In this document: piece by piece, positions 59,496 through 64,000 of the stretch
How positions within the stretch are numbered: position 1 is the first letter of the stretch
Layout of the letters: the number at the start of each line of letters is the position of its first letter
Assembly (NCBI GenBank): GCA_028715505.1
Contig: JAQURS010000001.1
Span: forward strand, 163,799 to 227,798
Length of the DNA: 64,000 nucleotides
Reading direction: 5' to 3'
DNA from: Patescibacteria group bacterium
Lineage (GTDB): Bacteria; Patescibacteriota; Patescibacteriia; 2-12-FULL-60-25
Notes under the pieces: model-generated
The model's database searches: none
The model's input: only the letters and a program-made list of their open reading frames with translations
Told to the model about the DNA's origin: nothing
Position numbers and translations under genes: made by a program

Positions 59496-60344
59496 ATGTC
59501 AATTTTAGTTTTTGGTAACGGATGGATAGGCAATAAATTCATCGAGCGTTACCCCGAAGCGCGAATGTCCACGGTTTTCGCCAAAAGTCCGGCGGATATC
59601 GAGCAAGTTCTTGAGGCCGAAGATCCCGACGTGGTTTTGAATTGCGCCGGAATCATCGGACGGCCCAACGTCGATTGGTGCGAAACCCATCAGATCGAAA
59701 CAGCTGTCGGCAATACCATGTTGCCGATCATGTTGGCGGAGGCATGCGCCGCGCGAGGCATCCACTTCACGCATTTGGGCAGCGGCTGCATTTTTTACGG
59801 CGATTCGCCCAAACCCGGCGGCTGGCTCGAAAGTGATTACCCGAATCCGGTGGCTTATTATTCCAAAACCAAAGCCGCGGCAGATTTTGTCCTCGGTTCA
59901 TTGCCAAACGTGGCCGTCGTGCGCTTGCGAGTTCCGATGGATTCCGTGCCGTCTCCTAAAAATACCATCACGAAACTCATGAGCTATCCCAAAGTCATCG
60001 ACGTTTCGAATTCCGTGACGGTCATCGACGACTTATTGGATGTTTTTTATAAGGTGATGGAAAAGCGGGCGACCGGCATCTTTCACGCCGTGAATCCGGA
60101 ACCCTTGAAATACCGGGACTTGGTTAAATGGTACGAGGAGATCGTTGATCCAAACCACAAGAACGAATGGATATCGGAAGATGAATTGGTGACCCAAGGC
60201 ATCGCGGCCAAAAAACGTTCGACCAACATCCTGGCCAACACGCGCCTGCCCGAAATCGGCATCCATATGCGTCCGACTGAAGAAGCTGTCAAAGACGTGT
60301 TGCGCGCCTACGCCGAAAAACTGAAAGTCACGGGCGCGAAGTAG
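59496..60344 (+). CDS. dTDP-4-keto-rhamnose epimerase/reductase-like (eukaryotic NRS/ER type)
   Basis: A 282-residue Rossmann-fold SDR. ILVFGNGWIGNKF is the dinucleotide site, and PNPVAYYSKTKAAADFVLG contains the Y-x3-K active site. The stretches NCAGIIGRPNVDWCETHQIET, GSGCIFYGDSP, VRLRVPMDS and NTITKLMSYPKVIDVSNSVTVIDDLL strongly recall the C-terminal domain of plant RHM / NRS-ER (nucleotide-rhamnose synthase/epimerase-reductase) rather than bacterial RmlD. It would finish dTDP- or UDP-rhamnose synthesis. Rhamnose for the surface glycan made by the nearby glycosyltransferases is an inference. Other rhamnose genes are not here. Confidence 0.82.
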   Translation: MSILVFGNGWIGNKFIERYPEARMSTVFAKSPADIEQVLEAEDPDVVLNCAGIIGRPNVDWCETHQIETAVGNTMLPIMLAEACAARGIHFTHLGSGCIFYGDSPKPGGWLESDYPNPVAYYSKTKAAADFVLGSLPNVAVVRLRVPMDSVPSPKNTITKLMSYPKVIDVSNSVTVIDDLLDVFYKVMEKRATGIFHAVNPEPLKYRDLVKWYEEIVDPNHKNEWISEDELVTQGIAAKKRSTNILANTRLPEIGIHMRPTEEAVKDVLRAYAEKLKVTGAK

Positions 60345-60367
60345 TTATATCTGACATATAGATTTCT

Positions 60368-60955
60368 ATGTATATCTACTTATTGCGCCATGGTGAATCG
60401 ACTTCAGACATTGAGGATCGATACGGAGGGGATTATGATGATCATCTAACGGAAAAAGGTCTTGAAGAATCCAAGCAGTTGGCCGAAAAGCTAGTGAATA
60501 AAGGCATCGAAATAATCTATGCCAGTCCCAGAATCAGGGCTTTAGAAACTGCGGATATTCTACGAGAGCGGCTGGACTGCAAACATGAAGTTATCCAAGA
60601 TTTGCGGGAAAGAAACTCTTACGGCGTTTTGACTGGCATGGTTAAAGCCGAAGCTAAAGAGAAATATCCCGATTTGGTCGAAGCTGTTAAATTCTATGGG
60701 AATACCATAGAAGGTGCGGAAAAATACGAAGAATTTACGAATCGCATCAAGAAGGTTTTTGAGCATCTAACATCTGGCCCGGAGCAGACCATTGCTATAG
60801 TCACCCATGGGGGACCGATCCGTTGTTTTTTTCGTGAAGTGCTCAAATTGGGAGAGATTGAGACTTTGGGGGACTGCGCCATTATAAATTTGGAAAAGGA
60901 TGGTGATTATAAAATTAAGTACGTTGAGGGCATACTTTCCGAGGCAAGGATATAA
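60368..60955 (+). CDS. histidine phosphatase (phosphoglycerate-mutase fold)
   Basis: A 195-residue enzyme. The N-terminal YLLRHGESTSDIEDRYGGDYDDHLTEKGLEESKQL has the phosphoacceptor histidine in RHGE and the typical L-T-E-x-G turn; the second catalytic histidine is in IAIVTHGGPIRCFF. YASPRIRALETADIL is conserved. The substrate may be a small phosphomonoester; not a dedicated glycolytic mutase by length. Codons are A/T-richer than the gene before it. Confidence 0.88.
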   Translation: MYIYLLRHGESTSDIEDRYGGDYDDHLTEKGLEESKQLAEKLVNKGIEIIYASPRIRALETADILRERLDCKHEVIQDLRERNSYGVLTGMVKAEAKEKYPDLVEAVKFYGNTIEGAEKYEEFTNRIKKVFEHLTSGPEQTIAIVTHGGPIRCFFREVLKLGEIETLGDCAIINLEKDGDYKIKYVEGILSEARI

Positions 60956-61022
60956 CCACGGTGAGGCTCACCCCCGAACCCCCGTGTCATTTCAAATTTT
61001 GCGGAAAAAGTGGAAAGGAAAA

Positions 61023-61054
61023 ATAAAAAAACCCCCGAACTCGTTAGTTCAGGG
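61023..61054 (-). terminator. terminator of orphan gene 61049-61396
   Basis: On the minus strand CCCTGAACT-AACG-AGTTCGGGG (one G-U pair) followed by TTTTTTTATTT. The hairpin overlaps the stop codon region. Confidence 0.8.
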
Positions 61055-61396
61055 CGGAGAGACCGCGGAAGTGGCGGCTTTTTGGGGCTTGCACATGCAG
61101 ATGTAAGTTGAGAGCCCCTCAATGGTGAGGTGATAGCAGTTATCCTTGAGCTCAAGAAGCTTGATGTTCCGGCAGTGGGCCAGCGCGTCAGCCATGTCGT
61201 GGTCGCGGACATGTTGGGCGTGAAGGGCTTGCTCGATTTCGCGCGTCTGGAAGACGCAGCTTGTCCCGTCGGGATAGCCGCGGCCTTCCGAGTTGGCGGC
61301 CGCGATGTCGTGCAGGTTGCAGTAAAGGGCAAAACCGTCGATCTTATTGGGCGGGCGGTGGGGCGAGTGGTTTGGCGTGGCGAACGGAATGCACAT
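61049..61396 (-). CDS. orphan small protein with strong Shine-Dalgarno
   Basis: A 115-residue protein of unknown family. The first ATG (61408) contains the GGAGG of the ribosome-binding site, so MCIPFATPNHS at 61396 is the likely start. Ten or so His and seven Cys residues (ALYCNLHD, TSCVFQ, NCYHL, YICMC) suggest metal binding, and EIEQALHAQHVRDHDMADALAHCRNIKLLEL could be a winged-helix-like segment. Monocistronic with its own promoter and terminator. Confidence 0.58.
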   Translation of the reverse strand: MCIPFATPNHSPHRPPNKIDGFALYCNLHDIAAANSEGRGYPDGTSCVFQTREIEQALHAQHVRDHDMADALAHCRNIKLLELKDNCYHLTIEGLSTYICMCKPQKAATSAVSPP

Positions 61397-61427
61397 TCCA
61401 ACCTCCATTTGGGTTCACGGCCCGCCC

Positions 61428-61504
61428 AAACTACCACAACTTTGACCATGCTTCAAGCCCGGCCGAGGCGAGATGTTGATCGGCCGTCGCGCTGACCGTA
61501 AACT
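61428..61504. promoter_or_regulatory. two divergent promoters
   Basis: Minus: TTGAAG (complement of 61451-61456), 17 bp, TAGTTT (complement of 61428-61433), about 30 nt leader with GGAGG. Plus: TTGATC (61476-61481), 17 bp, TAAACT (61499-61504), 6 nt before a GTG start. Confidence 0.65.
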
Positions 61505-61510
61505 ATCCGC

Positions 61511-61927
61511 GTGACTGACATTATTGACCCGCGCCACGAGGCATTAGTCGAGCATCTTTTCCAGAGGGCCTTGCAGGTCTTGGAGATGCCGGGCTTTGAA
61601 TTGCGTCCCATGAGGCGGAGAACAAGAGGGGAAGGTCGCTTAAGGTCGGTTGTTTACGGTTACACGCGCCTCGACCGCAAATTGATTACCGTCGACCTCT
61701 ACACGCCGCGCACCATGAAGGCCCGTAAAATCGACGCCATCCTTCGCGTTATCGCGCACGAGTTGGCCCATCACCAAAAACCGCCGCGCGTTTATCGCCA
61801 ATGGTTCCGTCTAGTGCGGATGATCCACCACCCGCCATTCTGGACGCAATATCGCCGGAACGTGGCAAGCATGCAAAAAGACGGGATATTGGGTACGTAT
61901 TTTTCTCCACTTACCCCCGGGATTTGA
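61511..61927 (+). CDS. small zinc metallopeptidase-like protein (HELAHH)
   Basis: A 138-residue protein. VIAHELAHHQKPP carries HExxH (about residues 85-89), and HHPPFWTQYRRN gives a third histidine in the H-x2-FW context seen in the minigluzincin/DUF45-SprT-like families. The N-terminal half has a basic strand region (FELRPMRRRTRGEGRLRSVVYGYTRLDRKLITVDLY). Likely an intracellular zinc protease or a relative. The start is GTG 61511, 6 nt after a TAAACT box, i.e. leaderless with a GTG start. Confidence 0.75.
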   Translation: MTDIIDPRHEALVEHLFQRALQVLEMPGFELRPMRRRTRGEGRLRSVVYGYTRLDRKLITVDLYTPRTMKARKIDAILRVIAHELAHHQKPPRVYRQWFRLVRMIHHPPFWTQYRRNVASMQKDGILGTYFSPLTPGI

Positions 61928-61951
61928 CAGCCCAAACTTTCGTGGTAAATT
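61924..61951 (+). promoter_or_regulatory. promoter of FNR-like gene
   Basis: TTGACA (61924-61929; contains the TGA stop of the preceding gene), 16 bp, TAAATT (61946-61951), 11 nt before the ATG. Confidence 0.65.
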
Positions 61952-61962
61952 CAAATACGCTT

Positions 61963-62679
61963 ATGGCCGCCATTCGCCCGTTCAAGGTGACCCAAAAAAA
62001 TTCTCCAGCCGACGATCTTTGCCGGTTGGTTTTAGAACCGTCGGACGGCCAACCGGTTTTTCCCTATACGGCCGGCCAGTTCGTGATGGTTAGGGAGAAT
62101 AATGAAGGTGGCACCTCCACTTGTCCCAGGGCTTTTTCTTTGGCTTCGGCGCCCTGCGAATCGCAGAATAGGATAGAGCTCGGCATCAAAGCTCAAGGGA
62201 TCCTTTCCACTGCCCTTTGCGCTTGCCACAACGGCGACACGTTCTTCGTTCAAGGCCCTTACGGAACCTTCACGCTCAATAAAGAGGTTAAGCGGATAGT
62301 TTTTTTCGCGGCCGGCGTTGGCATGACTCCTTTCCGGGCGCATATCCGCGAGAGCCTCATGACGGGTTTGAACCAGGAATTGGTTCTTTTCTATTCGAGC
62401 AGGAGTTTGGAAGATCTCATGTACCATCAGGAGTTCGTGGAATTGGCCGCCAACCATCCTAATTTCAAATACATTCCGGTCGTAACGCGCGAGGCGCCGC
62501 CTGGCTGGACGGGCGAGGACCATCGCATCGATTCGGCCATGCTTGACAAATACGTCAAAGATTTTTCCTTCGGTGATTTCATGATGTGCGGGCCCGTCCC
62601 TTTCATGGACGGTATCAAGGATCTTTTGCAGTCCAAGGGCGTGGATACCGACAAACGATTGCGGTTCGAGCGGTATTGA
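61963..62679 (+). CDS. ferredoxin-NADP reductase-like flavoprotein
   Basis: A 238-residue FAD/NAD(P)-binding reductase. PYTAGQFVMVRENN, CPRAFSLASAPCE (FAD-binding R-x-F/Y-S-type), ILSTALCACHNGDTFFVQGPYGTF, IVFFAAGVGMTPFRAHI (NAD(P) pyrophosphate), and DFMMCGPVPFMDGIKDLL near the end. No iron-sulfur domain is attached. It may reduce ferredoxin, a flavodoxin or another redox protein. The frame extends back to 61801 inside the upstream gene, but the promoter and start MAAIRPFKV at 61963 are convincing. Confidence 0.9.
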   Translation: MAAIRPFKVTQKNSPADDLCRLVLEPSDGQPVFPYTAGQFVMVRENNEGGTSTCPRAFSLASAPCESQNRIELGIKAQGILSTALCACHNGDTFFVQGPYGTFTLNKEVKRIVFFAAGVGMTPFRAHIRESLMTGLNQELVLFYSSRSLEDLMYHQEFVELAANHPNFKYIPVVTREAPPGWTGEDHRIDSAMLDKYVKDFSFGDFMMCGPVPFMDGIKDLLQSKGVDTDKRLRFERY

Positions 62680-62687
62680 TTTATAAT
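62659..62687 (+). promoter_or_regulatory. promoter of lipoprotein gene
   Basis: TTGCGG (62659-62664), 17 bp, TATAAT (62682-62687); leader of about 20 nt without a clear Shine-Dalgarno. Confidence 0.6.
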
Positions 62688-62713
62688 CAAGCCGTTCATT
62701 CTTAAACTTTTTT

Positions 62714-63298
62714 ATGAGAAAAAACTTATTTAATTTTAGCGTGGCGGCCGGAGTCCTCGCCTTGCTTTCGCTTTACGGCCTGGGATGCAATCCATTCCAA
62801 AAAGCGCAAGAAACCATCTCCAACAAAATAGGGGAGAACGTGGCAGAAGGTCTTTTAGGTAAAGCGACGGGAGGTAAGGTCGACATCAAAGACGGGGGCA
62901 ATACGGTGACTTACAAAGATAATGAGAATGGGGGAACGACCAGTTTTGGCGAGGACATCAAGTTACCGGACGATTTTCCGAAGAGCGTGCCTATCTATCC
63001 CGGCGCCAAGATCGGCGGCGTGACCGTGTCCAGGCAGGGTAATCCTTCGGCTTGGGTTGTCTTCAGTTCGGCCGATGAGGTCAAAAAAGTGACCGATTGG
63101 TACGAGCAGCAGACTAAAGATAAAGGATGGAAGCAGGATTCGAGCATGACCATCGATAAGGCCGAAATTAGGACCTATGTCAAAGATAATGAAAAGATCG
63201 GAATTAGTGTTTCTCCCAGCGACGATGAGAGTAAAGGTAAGAGTTCAGTCATGCTCACATGGGATCAAGAGCTTCCGTCGGCCGATTCAGCCCAATAA
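62714..63298 (+). CDS. lipoprotein, unknown
   Basis: A 194-residue exported protein. Signal peptide about 1-24 with a lipobox LYGLGC (Cys at residue 25). Then a short helical stretch (KAQETISNKIGENVAEGLLGK), a glycine/asparagine-rich strand region, and a C-terminal alpha/beta part (SVPIYPGAKIGGVTVS, AWVVFSSADEVKKVTDWYEQQT, WKQDSSMTIDKAEIRTYV) like small solute- or lipid-binding folds. No function assigned. It is followed by a terminator. Confidence 0.75.
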   Translation: MRKNLFNFSVAAGVLALLSLYGLGCNPFQKAQETISNKIGENVAEGLLGKATGGKVDIKDGGNTVTYKDNENGGTTSFGEDIKLPDDFPKSVPIYPGAKIGGVTVSRQGNPSAWVVFSSADEVKKVTDWYEQQTKDKGWKQDSSMTIDKAEIRTYVKDNEKIGISVSPSDDESKGKSSVMLTWDQELPSADSAQ

Positions 63299-63310
63299 AA
63301 ATCTAAACGC

Positions 63311-63340
63311 AAAAAAGACCGGGTAACCGGTCTTTTTGTT
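63311..63340. terminator. bidirectional terminator, lipoprotein gene / tRNA-Pro
   Basis: AAAAAGACCGG-GTAA-CCGGTCTTTTT followed by GTTTT on the plus strand. Confidence 0.85.
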
Positions 63341-63341
63341 T

Positions 63342-63418
63342 TGGTCGGGGCGGCGAGACTTGAACTCGCGGCCTCCTGCTCCCAAAGCAGGCGCGCTAGC
63401 CAACTGCGCCACGCCCCG
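63342..63418 (-). tRNA. tRNA-Pro (UGG)
   Basis: Acceptor CGGGGCG / CGCCCCG, anticodon stem CCUGC / GCAGG around UUUGGGA (anticodon UGG), T-arm GCGAG-UUCAAGU-CUCGC, discriminator A, CCA encoded at 63342-63344. Promoter on the minus strand: TCGACA (complement of 63453-63458), 17 bp, TATCAT (complement of 63430-63435). Confidence 0.95.
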
Positions 63419-63461
63419 ACGACTGCCAGATGATAACCGAAAACCTCGCGTTTGTCGAGCC

Positions 63462-63490
63462 TTGAATAGCTTATATCTGCCTGCTAAGCT
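63462..63490 (+). promoter_or_regulatory. promoter of small lipoprotein gene
   Basis: TTGAAT (63462-63467), 17 bp, TAAGCT (63485-63490), then a GGAGGG Shine-Dalgarno. Confidence 0.6.
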
Positions 63491-63510
63491 TAGCCCGAAA
63501 CGGAGGGACA

Positions 63511-63744
63511 ATGATGGCCAATCTACGAGTTATCGGACTCATGCTCACGCTCCTTCTCTCTTGCGCCGCGCCAACCGTGACGTCCACGGTCAGCCATCCC
63601 GGAGATCAGCCCACGCGTCCCAGCGAACCGATGGCGCCCAGCCTCCAAGAGCAGCCGGTTGTGGCCGTGCCGATCCAGACTCCTCCCCCGCCCAATCCCA
63701 GGCTCAAGCCGATCTCCTCAGCCGGATATCTATCCAACCAATAG
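63511..63744 (+). CDS. small proline-rich lipoprotein
   Basis: A 77-residue exported lipoprotein. MMANLRVIGLMLTLLLSCAAP is a signal peptide with lipobox LLSC (Cys at residue 18). The rest is proline/serine/threonine-rich and disordered (QTPPPPNPRLKP). ATG 63511 or 63514 both follow GGAGGGACA; the first is chosen. The stop lies within the following terminator. Function unknown. It is another Shine-Dalgarno-led single-gene unit. Confidence 0.65.
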   Translation: MMANLRVIGLMLTLLLSCAAPTVTSTVSHPGDQPTRPSEPMAPSLQEQPVVAVPIQTPPPPNPRLKPISSAGYLSNQ

Positions 63745-63767
63745 CCAATATCCGGCTCTTTTATTTC
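63721..63767 (+). terminator. terminator overlapping lipoprotein 3' end
   Basis: GCCGGATAT (63721-63729) pairs with ATATCCGGC (63748-63756), followed by TCTTTTATTT. The stop codon lies in the loop. Confidence 0.8.
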
Positions 63768-63796
63768 TTGCCACTTAACCTACTTTCTGATAACTT
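63768..63796 (+). promoter_or_regulatory. promoter of tRNA-Gly
   Basis: TTGCCA (63768-63773), 17 bp, TAACTT (63791-63796), 22 nt before the tRNA. Confidence 0.6.
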
Positions 63797-63818
63797 ATTG
63801 CGCGTAAACAATCAAACT

Positions 63819-63893
63819 GCGGGTATCGTATAGTGGCTATTATGCGACCCTTCCAAGGTTGAGAGGCGGGTTCGATTCCCGCTACCCGCTCCA
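63819..63893 (+). tRNA. tRNA-Gly (UCC)
   Basis: Acceptor GCGGGUA / UACCCGC, anticodon loop CUUCCAA (UCC), T-arm GGCGGG-UUCGAUU-CCCGCU, discriminator U, CCA encoded at 63891-63893. Confidence 0.95.
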
Positions 63894-63900
63894 GCGGAGA

Positions 63901-63922
63901 GACTCCTTCAGGGGAGTTTTTC
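63901..63922 (+). terminator. terminator of tRNA-Gly
   Basis: ACTCC (63902-63906) and GGAGT (63913-63917), then TTTTTCT. Confidence 0.75.
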
Positions 63923-63979
63923 TGTTGGATCCAAGGTCTTGCATAATAGGCAATCTTTGGGTAATATAACGCCCGTCGT

Positions 63980-64000
63980 GCCGAGGTAGCTCAGTGGTAG
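63980..64000 (+). tRNA. tRNA, 5' part only (window edge)
   Basis: GCCGAGG at 63980-63986 followed by TAGCTCAGTGGTAG is a tRNA acceptor strand and D-arm. The anticodon is outside the window, so the identity cannot be given. Confidence 0.75.

Noticed and set aside
60907..61449. 180-codon open frame on the minus strand
   Set aside because: It overlaps the phosphatase 3' end, the terminator and the 61049-61396 gene; the latter has the ribosome-binding site.

Overview
The window looks like a chromosomal segment of a Candidate Phyla Radiation (Patescibacteria) bacterium, most likely a parcubacterial/Uhrbacteria-like lineage. This is inferred from gene content and style, not from a marker-gene tree. 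Supporting features are the mix of an RNase J with a long basic N-terminal extension, a PilB ATPase, a VirB2-like pilin-domain protein rich in cysteine, several large secreted Ig-like or propeller-like proteins of unknown role, SecG next to a membrane-anchored solute-binding protein, and near-absence of conventional operon leaders. There is no prophage, insertion sequence, transposase or CRISPR array.

Layout. 1-6.9 kb: end of thymidine kinase, a TrmB-type regulator, two small orphan genes, an orphan phosphohistidine (PEP-synthase-like) protein, a Y-family DNA polymerase with two small neighbours, and an AT-rich accessory gene. 6.9-11.4 kb: D-Ala-D-Ala ligase, tRNA-Glu, a Pif1/RecD-like helicase, TsaD and TsaE. 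11.4-17.5 kb (minus): PilB, membrane protein, FtsH, ribosomal protein S1. 17.7-25.9 kb: surface proteins (a 1145-residue protein with seven Ig-like repeats and a smaller propeller-like relative) and two glycosyltransferases. 25.9-29.8 kb: a PurC-PurE fusion, GuaA and a methyltransferase. 30-37.3 kb: polyprenyl sugar-phosphate transferase, RNase P RNA, and a FecR / CHASE2-cyclase / UMF1-transporter operon. 37.4-43.8 kb (minus): P-loop kinase, GrpB-like, TrpS, Nudix, RNase J, and a putative metallopeptidase. 43.9-52.9 kb: tRNA-Leu, solute-binding protein, SecG, a DsbA-like protein and its cysteine-rich neighbour, UvrA, and an invasin-like surface protein. 53-59.4 kb (minus): rplS, cytidylate-kinase-like protein and RluA-family synthase, orphan genes, tRNA-Ile(UAU), RNase HII and oligoendopeptidase F. 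59.5-64 kb: an eukaryote-like rhamnose epimerase/reductase homologue, phosphatase, peptidase, flavin reductase, lipoproteins, and tRNA-Pro, tRNA-Gly and a cut-off tRNA.

Expression style is the most striking system-level signal. Many genes have a good promoter (TTGNCA, about 17 bp, TANNNT) whose -10 box ends only 6-11 nt before the start codon, so their mRNAs should be leaderless or nearly so. Divergent neighbours often share or abut -35 boxes, and several terminators run straight into the next gene's -10 box. A second, distinct set of stand-alone genes has a real leader, a strong GGAGG Shine-Dalgarno and usually its own intrinsic terminator: several orphan small proteins, purCE, guaA and a methyltransferase.

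Functionally the window joins envelope and surface biogenesis (Ddl, glycosyltransferases, sugar-phosphate transferase, rhamnose reductase homologue, secreted repeat proteins, disulfide-rich pilin-domain protein), protein export and quality control (SecG, FtsH, PepF), core information processing (S1, L19, TrpS, TsaD/E, RNase J, RNase P, RNase HII, UvrA, Pol IV), and a fragment of purine synthesis (AIR to SAICAR, XMP to GMP).
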